Assembly (NCBI GenBank): GCA_001767075.1
Contig: MEKX01000139.1
Location: forward strand, 1 to 39,838
Source of the DNA: Acidobacteria bacterium RIFCSPLOWO2_12_FULL_54_10
GTDB taxonomy: Bacteria; Acidobacteriota; Terriglobia; 2-12-FULL-54-10
DNA length: 39,838 nt
Direction: 5' to 3'
Below the pieces are notes generated by a model that had not been told where the DNA came from, did not search any database, and worked only from the letters and a program-made list of their open reading frames with translations. Positions within the stretch are counted from its first letter, which is position 1. Each line of letters starts with the position of its first letter. Positions 31,298 through 39,169 of this stretch are shown here, piece after piece. The position numbers were made by a program, and so were the translations under genes.

Positions 31298-31696
31298 AGT
31301 TTTTATTCCAACTCGCGCGCATAAGCAAGCCGGTTTGGTAGCCACGGTGAGCGCTTTCCTCGCCGTGGGCTTTTATTTCGAGCCGCGATATTGAACGACA
31401 TATAGATGTCGTTCAGGAAGCGCCCACTCTCGTTAAGGCTGTCATTCCGAGCGAGCGTAGCGAGTCGAGGAATCTGCTTTTTGTGTTGCCGACCCGCGCA
31501 CTAGGAAGCAGTTAGCTTTGGTACCCACGGCACGAACTTTGTGCCGTGGGTATTTTCCGAGCCGCGACTGGCCAGCCCTAAGCTTATCGAAGGGTGGGCT
31601 TATTTTCGTTTTGGATTTTGTGCTTTGAATTTTGAACTTGTTTAGGATTTGGTGCTTAGTATTTTGGATTTACTTTCCTTCGCCAGCCACAGTCTG
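31298..31696. repeat. Repeat array between thiD and yggX
   Basis: This 399-base gap has no gene. It contains GGTAGCCACGGTGAG...CTCGCCGTGG (31337-31375), a palindrome TGAACGACAT/ATGTCGTTCA (31392-31415), CTCTCGTTAAGGCTGTCATTCCGAGCG...GAGGAATCTGC (31428-31476), GGTACCCACGGCAC/GTGCCGTGGG (31520-31552) and an AT-rich tract (31605-31675) resembling the one at 30373. Order and sequence parallel the array at 25273-25505. Confidence 0.8.
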
Positions 31697-31975
31697 TTAC
31701 TTCTTCTCCGGCGGCACGTAATCCGGCGGCGGCTTCAACCCTTCGCCGAAGAAATACGCTTCCATCTGCTGGCGGACAAATTTCTGCGCCTCGCGGTCGG
31801 CCAGGTTCAGGCGGTACTCGTTCATTATCATCTTGAGCTGCTCCACCCACTGCCGCCAGGCGTCCTCCGACACGTTCTCGTAGATGCGCTGGCCCAGTTC
31901 GTTCGTGAACGGCGGCTCCGCCAGCCCCGGCAGCATTTTCCCCAGCTTCACGCATTTCACCATCCGTTGTGCCAT
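31697..31975 (-). CDS. yggX: Probable Fe(2+)-trafficking protein YggX
   Basis: This 92-residue protein is known to protect iron-sulfur proteins from oxidation and to help iron delivery. The family start is changed to MAQRMVKCVKLGKMLPGL with the single conserved Cys (Cys8). GQRIYENVSEDAWRQWVEQLKMIMNEYRLNLADREAQKF and YFFGEG are characteristic. A Pro-rich tail ends the protein. AAGGAG precedes the ATG. TTGACA about 55-60 bases upstream could be its -35, but no convincing -10 follows. It is divergent from the epimerase gene. Confidence 0.92.
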   Translation of the reverse strand: MAQRMVKCVKLGKMLPGLAEPPFTNELGQRIYENVSEDAWRQWVEQLKMIMNEYRLNLADREAQKFVRQQMEAYFFGEGLKPPPDYVPPEKK

Positions 31976-32110
31976 CCGCTTGTCTCCTTGTGTTGTTGAA
32001 TTTCAGCCTAAGGGTATTCTCTATTGCTTGTCAACAAGGTATAGTATTTCTGCTAGGCGGCGGGGCACGATATTTGCCCTTGGATAACCCTCACATACTG
32101 GAGACCGACC

Positions 32111-33007
32111 GTGAAAATCGCTATCACCGGCGCCAGCGGATTCATTGGCTCATCTTTGATTCCCTCGCTCATCACATCCGGCCATGAGGTTCACCCCATG
32201 GTCCGCTCGCAGCAGAAATCCACCGCCGGCACGATCTTCTGGAACCCCGACACGGCTTACGTCAACACTCCCGCATTGGAGGGCATCAACGCCGTCATCC
32301 ATCTTTCCGGCGAGCCGATTACTGGCCGCTGGAATCCCGCTAAAAAAGATCGCATTCGCAATAGCCGCGTTCGCGGCACGCGCCTCCTCTCCGAGGCTCT
32401 CTGCCAGGCGCGCAAGCCTCCTCAATTGCTGATCTCCGCCTCCGCCATCGGTTACTATGGCGACCGCGACGACCATTGGCTCACCGAAAACAGCGACCCG
32501 GGCGCCGGATTTTTAGCCGACACCTGCGTGGAGTGGGAGCTTGCCACCGAGGCGGCCCAGCGTCACAACATCCGCGTCGTTATGTTGAGAATGGGCCTCA
32601 TTCTCAGCACCAAAGGCGGCGCTCTGGCTCAAATGCTTCCTCCCTTCAAGATGGGCGTTGGCGGCAAGCTGGGGTCGGGCAAACAATACATGAGCTGGAT
32701 CGTCCTTGACGATCTCATCGCCATCGTTCATCATCTGCTGGCCACGGAAACCATTGCCGGCCCCGTCAATGCCGTTTCCCCCAACCCGGTCACCAATAGA
32801 GAATTCACCAAAACGCTGGCCAAAGTCCTCGGTCGTCCGGCTATCTTTCCCGTCCCTGCATTTGCTGTGCGCCTGATGTTTGGTCAAATGGGCGATGAAG
32901 TTGTGCTCGCTGGCGCGCGCATCAAGCCCGACCGCCTGCTCCATTCCGGCTTCCACTTCCACTTCGCCGAACTTGAACCCGGCCTGCGCCATCTCTTGCC
33001 TGCTTGA
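32111..33007 (+). CDS. TIGR01777/YfcH-like epimerase-family protein
   Basis: This 298-residue NAD(P)-binding protein of the extended short-chain dehydrogenase superfamily has ITGASGFIGSSLIPSL, VIHLSGEPITGRWNPAKK and ISASAIGYYGDR, where the tyrosine motif is not the classical YxxxK. The C-terminal segment LAGARIKPDRLLHSGFHFHF matches the YfcH/SulA C-terminal domain. Its reaction is not known; relatives include cell-division inhibitor-like proteins. The start is a GTG at 32111 with GGAGA upstream. It is monocistronic. Confidence 0.88.
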   Translation: MKIAITGASGFIGSSLIPSLITSGHEVHPMVRSQQKSTAGTIFWNPDTAYVNTPALEGINAVIHLSGEPITGRWNPAKKDRIRNSRVRGTRLLSEALCQARKPPQLLISASAIGYYGDRDDHWLTENSDPGAGFLADTCVEWELATEAAQRHNIRVVMLRMGLILSTKGGALAQMLPPFKMGVGGKLGSGKQYMSWIVLDDLIAIVHHLLATETIAGPVNAVSPNPVTNREFTKTLAKVLGRPAIFPVPAFAVRLMFGQMGDEVVLAGARIKPDRLLHSGFHFHFAELEPGLRHLLPA

Positions 33008-33083
33008 TCGCCCATTTCGGTGGCGGTGCAGTTTCATATTAGGTAACTAGTATTTGGAAACTAAGTTGTGTCATGCTATCAGC

Positions 33084-33239
33084 ATGGGCAGCAAGGATCA
33101 CCAAAAACGAGAAATCAGGAAGCCAAAAAAGAAGGAGCCTAAACTCCTCAGCCCGGCCAAAAGCGCTCCGCCACGCGAAGACTACAACAAAGCTGCTTTC
33201 CGCGCCGTTCAGGAGACTTTTCGAAAAGCCGAGTCTTAA
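33084..33239 (+). CDS. Small basic protein of unknown function
   Basis: From the internal ATG at 33084 this is 51 residues: MGSKDHQKREIRKPKKKEPK, then SPAKSAPPREDYNKAAFRAV and a helix ending TFRKAES. It is highly charged, with 14 Lys/Arg in the first 30 residues. It resembles short Lys-rich conserved proteins starting SKDHxKRExKKPKK that I recall from several proteobacteria, of unknown function. The ORF track's start at 33054 gives ten unlikely extra residues. No strong ribosome binding site is visible. Confidence 0.55.
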   Translation: MGSKDHQKREIRKPKKKEPKLLSPAKSAPPREDYNKAAFRAVQETFRKAES

Positions 33240-33532
33240 GACTCATTCTTCCCTACATCTCCCTGAAACCCGCAGTCTGACAATTTCGTAAACCCTTGGC
33301 ATCGTCGTAGGATCCTCTAATTCTGATCCTGCCTGGAATACTGTTTTACAGCTTCAAACTGTGATGTATACTGTCCCAACGATAGGTACAAAAGGTCGGG
33401 CGGGTCAGCAAGCATTCCTACGGCGCGTTTCGGAACAGTCGTGTTTCGGTCGGCGATGGACAGCCCAACCTGTTGGCGGATTAATCTAACAACGAGCGGA
33501 AGCCTCGCAGCAGAAGCTCAAAAGGAGAAACT
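33240..33532 (+). promoter_or_regulatory. Promoter and long leader of the propeller-MoaD operon
   Basis: TTTACA (33345-33350) and TATACT (33367-33372) with a 16-base spacer form a good vegetative promoter. Transcription would start near 33379, leaving a leader of about 150 bases before AAAAGGAG and the ATG at 33533. The leader is rich in GGTCGGGCGG and TCGGTCGGCG stretches that may fold. No known riboswitch was recognised. Nothing else is seen in this gap. Confidence 0.6.
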
Positions 33533-34720
33533 ATGAGCAAGGTGCGCGTATTGGTGGGTACACGCAAGGGCGGTTTTATTCTCTCTTCGGATGGTAAGCG
33601 CGAAAAATGGGATGTCAGCGGCCCCCTCTTCGGTGGATGGGAAATCTACCACGTCAAGGGTTCTCCCGCCGATCCGGATCGGATATATATGTCGCAGACT
33701 AGCGGTTGGTTCGGGCAGATTATTCAACGCTCCGATGACGGCGGAAAAACATGGCACCAGCCGGGCACACCACCCGGAGAAGCGACCACTACGCCCGACG
33801 GCATGCCCAAAGCCGAGAGCAACAAGTTCGTTTACGATACCTCTCCTGAAAGCGGCAAGCCGCTCACCACTCACCAATGGTATGACGGCACGCAACACCC
33901 CTGGGAGTTCAAGCGCGTCTGGCATCTGGAACCATCACTCACCGACCCTGACACGGTCTACGCCGGAGTGGAGGACGCCGCGTTGTTTCGCTCCACCGAT
34001 GGTGGCAGGAATTGGCACGAGCTAGCCGGCCTGCGCGGCCATGGTACTGGACCTCAGTGGCAACCGGGTGCGGGCGGCATGTGTCTGCACACGATCCTTT
34101 TGGACCCGGGCAATCCGGGCCGGATTTACGTTGCCATCTCGGCAGCGGGCGCGTTCCGCACCGACGACGCAGGCCAATCGTGGCGGCCGATCAACCGCGG
34201 TTTGAAGTCGCAATATATCCCCGACCCCGACGCCGAAATCGGCCATTGCGTTCATCGCATTGCCATGCACGGTTCGAAACCGAATGTACTATTCATGCAG
34301 AAGCACTGGGACGTGATGCGCAGTGACAATGCGGGCGACTCGTGGCACGAGGTCAGCGGCAACCTGCCCACCGATTTTGGTTTCGTAATCGACGTTCACG
34401 CCCATGAGCCGGAAACGATCTACGTCGTGCCCATCAAGAGCGATGGGGAGCATTACACGCATGAAGGGAAGCTGCGCGTCTTCCGCAGCCGCACGGGCGG
34501 CAACGAGTGGGAGCCGCTCACCAAAGGCCTGCCGCAACAGAACTGTTACGTCAACGTGCTGCGCGATGCGATGGCCGTCGATTCGCTCGACCCCTGCGGT
34601 GTGTACTTTGGAACCACCGGAGGTCAGGTCTACGCCTCGGCCGATTCCGGTGACAGTTGGGCCCCCATCGTCCGCGATCTTCCGGCTGTGCTTTCCGTCG
34701 AGGTTCAGGCGCTGCCATGA
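33533..34720 (+). CDS. BNR/sialidase-like beta-propeller protein (cytoplasmic)
   Basis: This 395-residue protein contains several Asp-box/BNR motifs: [54 protein letters not shown]. These mark a six- or seven-bladed propeller of the sialidase/VPS10 type. It has no signal peptide. The start [17 protein letters not shown] and the motifs [22 protein letters not shown] and [19 protein letters not shown] are not general BNR features and look family-specific. No sialidase catalytic set is recognised, so enzymatic activity is doubtful. Its stop overlaps the next ATG (ATGA), coupling it to the MoaD/ThiS-like protein. Confidence 0.88.
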   Translation: MSKVRVLVGTRKGGFILSSDGKREKWDVSGPLFGGWEIYHVKGSPADPDRIYMSQTSGWFGQIIQRSDDGGKTWHQPGTPPGEATTTPDGMPKAESNKFVYDTSPESGKPLTTHQWYDGTQHPWEFKRVWHLEPSLTDPDTVYAGVEDAALFRSTDGGRNWHELAGLRGHGTGPQWQPGAGGMCLHTILLDPGNPGRIYVAISAAGAFRTDDAGQSWRPINRGLKSQYIPDPDAEIGHCVHRIAMHGSKPNVLFMQKHWDVMRSDNAGDSWHEVSGNLPTDFGFVIDVHAHEPETIYVVPIKSDGEHYTHEGKLRVFRSRTGGNEWEPLTKGLPQQNCYVNVLRDAMAVDSLDPCGVYFGTTGGQVYASADSGDSWAPIVRDLPAVLSVEVQALP

Positions 34721-35013
34721 TCCGCGTCGTGCTGCCGCCGCACCTGCGCGCACTCGCAAACATCAGCGGAGATGTCGAACTCCACGTCGATCCTCCGGTA
34801 ACACAATGCTCGGTGCTCGACGCTCTCGAAGCCCGTTATCCCATGCTGCGCGGCACCATCCGCGACGCCGTCACCAAACAGCGGCGGCCTTTCCTGCGCT
34901 TCTTCGCCTGCGAGCAGGACCTCAGCCACGAGCCTCCCGATGCCACTCTGCCCGCTGCAGTCGCATCGGGTGCCGAGCCTTACTTCATCATCGGAGCCAT
35001 CGCCGGCGGCTAG
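34717..35013 (+). CDS. MoaD/ThiS-like ubiquitin-fold protein ending in Gly-Gly
   Basis: The protein has 98 residues from the ATG at 34717. It has a beta-grasp layout ([24 protein letters not shown] ... [20 protein letters not shown]) and ends in AIAGG, the C-terminal diglycine on which MoaD and ThiS are adenylated and thiocarboxylated. [10 protein letters not shown] matches the MoaD/ThiS helix. The middle ([30 protein letters not shown]) resembles the MoaD loop. It overlaps the propeller gene by four bases. No E1-like activating enzyme (MoeB/ThiF) or MoaE is next to it, so it may not be the housekeeping MoaD. Confidence 0.85.
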   Translation: MIRVVLPPHLRALANISGDVELHVDPPVTQCSVLDALEARYPMLRGTIRDAVTKQRRPFLRFFACEQDLSHEPPDATLPAAVASGAEPYFIIGAIAGG

Positions 35014-35393
35014 AAGTTGCCCCCCCGGAGGGAGCGACAGAAATCACTCTCCTTTACTCACTACATATCAATTGTATAAATGCCCAAGGTGGCGGGGTTG
35101 AAGTAGGGACAGGCATTCCTGCCTGTCCGCTTTTCTGTCTGGCAAGTCAATCTTGACCGCTCTTGGCAGTTACGCGCCCCCTGCCCGAAAGCTCAATCTG
35201 TCCCACCCCCCATGTCTCATCCCTTTGCCGCACCCTCCCGCCGGTGGTAAGATTGAGCATTGAACTGAAATTACCTTTCATCTCATGAAACCAACCACAT
35301 TCTTCTTTCGTATATGTTTGATAGGGTCCTATTAACCATGACTTTTTTTCTCATGCGTTCCGCCCCTTGCAAATTTCCGTGCCGGAGGAATCT
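35014..35393. other. Intergenic region with a palindromic terminator-like repeat
   Basis: At 35107-35128 GGACAGGCA-TTCC-TGCCTGTCC is a perfect nine-pair hairpin followed by GCTTTTCTG. It probably ends the propeller-MoaD transcript, and the same ACAGGCATTCCTGCCTGT sequence type is, to my memory, dispersed in many genomes. The rest (35130-35393) leads to tolC. No gene is seen; the promoter of tolC is not obvious. Confidence 0.6.
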
Positions 35394-37331
35394 ATGCCGT
35401 TTCCAATGCCATATTCAATAAAGTCGCTGCGCGCTAATCTGCTTCGCACCTTTGCGGTCTGCCTCGCCGCAGCCACCGCTGCGTTGCCTGCCGCCGCTCA
35501 GACTACGCAGGCCTCGCCGGATCTCCTGCGCGATTACTCCCGCGGCCCGTCGCTGTTCCGCTCCTATCAGGAGCAGCCCGTCCCGCCCATGGTGCTTGAG
35601 AACTCCACGCGTCTCCGCGATCTTGTGCGCGATGGCAAACTGGAACTTTCGCTCGCCGACGCTTTGGCTTTGGCCATTGAGAACAATCTGGACATCGCCG
35701 TGCAACGTTACCTCCGCCCCATGGCTCAAGCCGACGTTCTGCGCGCCAAGTCTGGACAAGCTGCTCGTGGAATCTCTGGCGCTTCGGTGCCGGGCGGTCT
35801 CAGCGCCGGGGCTATCGGAGCGGGCATCACGGACTCCTCCGGCGCCGGCGGCACAGGTTCCGCCGGAGGCATCACCGGCGGCGGTGGTGCGGTCAACATC
35901 GGCCAGGTCGGAGCCTTCGATCCTTCCATGAGTTTCGGTTTTAGCTGGGATCGTGCTTCCTCTCCGCTAAATTCTCAGGTGGTCGCCGGAGTCCCCTCGG
36001 TCACCACTTATGCCACGGCCTATTCCGCCAGCTACGCCCAGCTTTTCCCCACGGGCACCAGCTACTTCCTGGCGCTTTCCGGTCTTCGCTCCAGTTCCTC
36101 GCAGCAGAATCTTCTCTTCAACCCTGCCGTGGTCACCCGCTTTTCCGTCGGCTTCAACCAGCCGCTCCTGAACGGCTTTGGTCGCCTGCCCAACGAACGG
36201 TTTCTTCTGGTCTCGCAGAACAACCTGCGCATTTCCGATGAGATTTTTCGCCAGCAGGTCGTCACCTCCGTCGTCGCCGTCACCAATGCCTATTGGGACC
36301 TCGCCGCCTTCCAGGAAAATGTCCGCGTTGCCGAGCAGTCGCTTTCCGTCGCGCAAAAACTTTATCAGGACAATAAAAAGCAGGCTGAGATCGGCACTCT
36401 CGCGCCGCTCGATGTCGTTGCCGCCGAGGCCGAAGTCGCCGCCCGCGAGCGCGATCTGGTGGTCGCTCAAACCAATCTGCAAATTCAGGAGACGCGCCTC
36501 AAGAATCTTCTCTCGCGCCGCACTGAGCCGGAGATGGACAATGCTCGTGTCGTGCTCACCGACCGCCTGCCCGAGCCTCGCGACGCCGACATCCCCGCTC
36601 TGGATGCCGCCCTGACTTCAGCTTTCAACAACCGCCCGGACCTTCGCCAAACCGAAGGCAACCTCCAGAACCAGGCCATCTCTCTTCGCTTCACCAAGAA
36701 CAGTCTGCTGCCCAGCGGCAGCATTTTTGGCCTTTACTCCGGCTCCGGCTTGGACGGCAATCAGCTAGTGGGTGGCGTCCCCGTAACCAGCGGCGGCACT
36801 GGCGATTCTTTCTCTAAAACCTTCGCCGGAGACTTCCCGGAATATGCTGGCGGCTTGAGCCTCAGCCTGCCTTTACGCAACCGCGCGGCGCAGGCCGACA
36901 ACCTCCGCGCCCAACTCGAAGGCAGCCAAATGGAAATCTCTCTCCAGCGCGCTCGCAATCAGGTCGCCCTGGAAGTCCGCCAGGCTCTGGTCGCACTCGC
37001 CCAGGGCAAGGCCCAAGTCGAAGCCGCGCACCAAGCCGTGCGCCTCGGTCAGCAAACCCTTGATGCCGAGCAGAAGAAGCTCGAAGCTGGCATCTCCACC
37101 CCTTACCAAGTCGTGCTTCGCCAGCGCGATCTTTTTACCAGCCAGCGCGCGGAAGTCCAATCCGTCGTCAACTACGCCAAGAGCCTTGTTGAAATCGGCC
37201 GCGCAACCGGCACCACGCTCAACCGCAACGGCATTGAAATGTCTGATGCTTGGACCGGCTCGCTCTCGCGCCTCCCCAATCCGCCCGTCAGCGTTCAAGG
37301 CTTCACCACTCAGCCTGAGGCTACCCGGTGA
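35394..37331 (+). CDS. TolC-family outer-membrane efflux protein, first copy
   Basis: The ATG at 35394 sits behind GGAGGAATCT and gives 645 residues. A signal peptide (about 1-35, ending LPAAAQ) is followed by the first OEP half (LELSLADALALAIENNLDIAVQRY). A glycine-rich insert lies near 120-165 (GAIGAGITDSSGAGGTGSAGG, then GGGG). The second half has QLYQDN-type periplasmic helices (AQKLYQDNKKQAEIGTLAPLDVVAAEAEVAAR) and FPEYAGGLSLSLPLRNRAAQADNLRAQ. TolC trimers form the outer-membrane duct of RND, MFS or ABC pumps. No pump or adaptor gene lies in the window. Its stop overlaps the next start (GTGA). Confidence 0.93.
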   Translation: MPFPMPYSIKSLRANLLRTFAVCLAAATAALPAAAQTTQASPDLLRDYSRGPSLFRSYQEQPVPPMVLENSTRLRDLVRDGKLELSLADALALAIENNLDIAVQRYLRPMAQADVLRAKSGQAARGISGASVPGGLSAGAIGAGITDSSGAGGTGSAGGITGGGGAVNIGQVGAFDPSMSFGFSWDRASSPLNSQVVAGVPSVTTYATAYSASYAQLFPTGTSYFLALSGLRSSSSQQNLLFNPAVVTRFSVGFNQPLLNGFGRLPNERFLLVSQNNLRISDEIFRQQVVTSVVAVTNAYWDLAAFQENVRVAEQSLSVAQKLYQDNKKQAEIGTLAPLDVVAAEAEVAARERDLVVAQTNLQIQETRLKNLLSRRTEPEMDNARVVLTDRLPEPRDADIPALDAALTSAFNNRPDLRQTEGNLQNQAISLRFTKNSLLPSGSIFGLYSGSGLDGNQLVGGVPVTSGGTGDSFSKTFAGDFPEYAGGLSLSLPLRNRAAQADNLRAQLEGSQMEISLQRARNQVALEVRQALVALAQGKAQVEAAHQAVRLGQQTLDAEQKKLEAGISTPYQVVLRQRDLFTSQRAEVQSVVNYAKSLVEIGRATGTTLNRNGIEMSDAWTGSLSRLPNPPVSVQGFTTQPEATR

Positions 37332-39169
37332 CCTGTCTTCCGTCATCCATACGCAGAGGGCATTGCCTCTGCCGTCGCGCTGCGTTGCTTCTGGCCCTGC
37401 TTGCGATTATCCCCTCGCTCCGCGCCCAAACTCCTGGCGCGTTTGTTTCCGACTACAGCCAGGGCCAAGAGGCGTTTCCTCGTTTTTACAAGCCTTATAT
37501 CTCGCAGCCCGTCGCGCCGCCGGATTTGTCCAACTCCGCGCGCATTTCGCAGTTGATCCGCGACGGCAAGTTGCAGCTTTCCCTGCGTGACCTGTTGGCC
37601 ATCGTACTCGAAAACAACCTCGACGTGGATTCCGCCCGCTATGAGGTCTTGATGGCGGACACCGACATTCTCCGCGCCAAGTCCGGCCAAGCGCCTCGCG
37701 GCACCGCCAACATCCGCGTTCCCAGCGGCCTCTTTGCCGGCGCCATCGGCGCGGGCGTCAGCGGCACGGGCGGTGGCGGCGGCGCAGGAGCCGGGGGTGG
37801 CGGCAGTTCCATCACCGGCAGCGCGCGCCAGATCTCGGTCGGCGCTCGCGGCAGTTACGACCCGTCCCTGCGCGTCAATTTCAGCATGGACAACTCCACC
37901 AGCCCATTGAATTCCATCCGCGTCGCCGGAATTCCTGTGGTCACCACGCACACCACCGCGATGCAGTTGTCCTACTCCCAGGCGTTCACCTCCGGCTCGA
38001 GCTTCAGCCTGAGCTTCACCAACCAGCGCCAAAGCTCCACGCAGCGCTCGCTGCTCTTCAACCCGGACCTTTCCTCGCGCTACAACTTTTCGATCCACCA
38101 GAATCTGCTGGCTGGCTTCGGCTTCTCCGTCAACCGCCGTTTCCTGCGCGTCGCCGAGCGCAACCGCCAGCTCGCCCGCGATGTTTTCCACCAGCAGGCC
38201 ATCCAGGCGCTCTCACAGGCTCAGAATTTGTATTGGGATTTGGTGGCCGCCCGTGACCGCGTCCGCGCCGCCGAGCAAGGCCTGACCGTTGCCGAGCAAC
38301 TGCTCCGGGACAACCGCAAGCGCGCCGAGCTGGGCGCATTGGCTCCGCTCGATGTCGTCGCCGCCGAAGCCGAGGTCGCCGCCCGACAGCGCGATCTGGT
38401 CATCGAGCAAACCAACAGCCAGCTTGCCGAGTTGCGCCTCAAGAACGCCATCAGCCGCCAGGTCGATGATGCCATCGGCAACGCCGCCATTGAGACTACC
38501 GAAGCCCTCCCCGATCCCCAGGCCTCAGAAATGCCTGCGCTCGATGAGGCCATCACCCAGGCCCTGCGCAATCGCCCGGAAATGGTTTTGAGCGAAGGGC
38601 GCGTTCTCAATCAGGAGATCGCGGTCGAGTTCACCAAGGACCGACTGCGGCCCACTCTGGGCATCTTTGGAGTGCTCGCCGGAGCCGGTCGCTCTGGTGC
38701 GTTGCCCACATCGGTTCGCCAACTGGGAGGCTTTGATTTCCCGGAATATGCGTTCGGCTTTTCGCTGTCGGTCCCGGTCTTCAACCGCGCCGCCCAGGCC
38801 GACCATACGCGCTCGCGCCTCGATCTCCGCCAAGCTGAAACCGCCGTCCAGCAGACCCGCAATCAGATTCAAACCGAGGTCCGCACCGCCGTCATTGGCC
38901 TGTTGCAGACCCGCGCACAAGTCGCATCTGCCGATAAAGCGGTGGACAAAACCCGCCAGACCCTCGACGCCGAGCAGAAGCGCCTCGACGCCGGTGTCTC
39001 CACGTCCTATAGCGTTATCCAAATCCAGCGCGATCTCATCACCGCCGAGGCCGCCGCCGTCGAAGCCCGCGCCGCCTTCGCCCGCGCCCGCGTCGAATAC
39101 GACCGCGCCACCGGCGCCACCCTCACCAACAACCAACTCTCCCTCGACTCCGCCCTCACCGGTCGCTAA
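37328..39169 (+). CDS. TolC-family outer-membrane efflux protein, second copy
   Basis: This 613-residue paralogue of the preceding protein starts at a GTG inside its stop codon (GTGA). It has a signal peptide (RRAALLLALLAIIPSLRAQ), the same start of the mature part (YSQGQEAFPRFY, ISQLIRDGKLQLSLRDLLAI), and a glycine-rich insert (GTGGGGGAGAGGGG) at the same place. The block LGALAPLDVVAAEAEVAARQRDL is nearly identical to the first copy, and FPEYAFGFSLSVPVFNRAAQAD is similar. This suggests a tandem duplication followed by divergence. Coupled expression suggests a mixed or paired duct; no adaptor is seen. Confidence 0.93.
   Translation: MTCLPSSIRRGHCLCRRAALLLALLAIIPSLRAQTPGAFVSDYSQGQEAFPRFYKPYISQPVAPPDLSNSARISQLIRDGKLQLSLRDLLAIVLENNLDVDSARYEVLMADTDILRAKSGQAPRGTANIRVPSGLFAGAIGAGVSGTGGGGGAGAGGGGSSITGSARQISVGARGSYDPSLRVNFSMDNSTSPLNSIRVAGIPVVTTHTTAMQLSYSQAFTSGSSFSLSFTNQRQSSTQRSLLFNPDLSSRYNFSIHQNLLAGFGFSVNRRFLRVAERNRQLARDVFHQQAIQALSQAQNLYWDLVAARDRVRAAEQGLTVAEQLLRDNRKRAELGALAPLDVVAAEAEVAARQRDLVIEQTNSQLAELRLKNAISRQVDDAIGNAAIETTEALPDPQASEMPALDEAITQALRNRPEMVLSEGRVLNQEIAVEFTKDRLRPTLGIFGVLAGAGRSGALPTSVRQLGGFDFPEYAFGFSLSVPVFNRAAQADHTRSRLDLRQAETAVQQTRNQIQTEVRTAVIGLLQTRAQVASADKAVDKTRQTLDAEQKRLDAGVSTSYSVIQIQRDLITAEAAAVEARAAFARARVEYDRATGATLTNNQLSLDSALTGR

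Noticed and set aside
32023-32046. CTTGTCAACAAG near-palindrome between yggX and the epimerase gene as an operator
   Set aside because: The arms have only five pairs and there is no second copy, so chance is a sufficient explanation.
38130-39136. Long ORFs on the opposite strand or in other frames inside tolC and trmFO genes
   Set aside because: They are Arg/Ala/Gly-rich shadows of GC-rich coding sequence without ribosome binding sites or family motifs.
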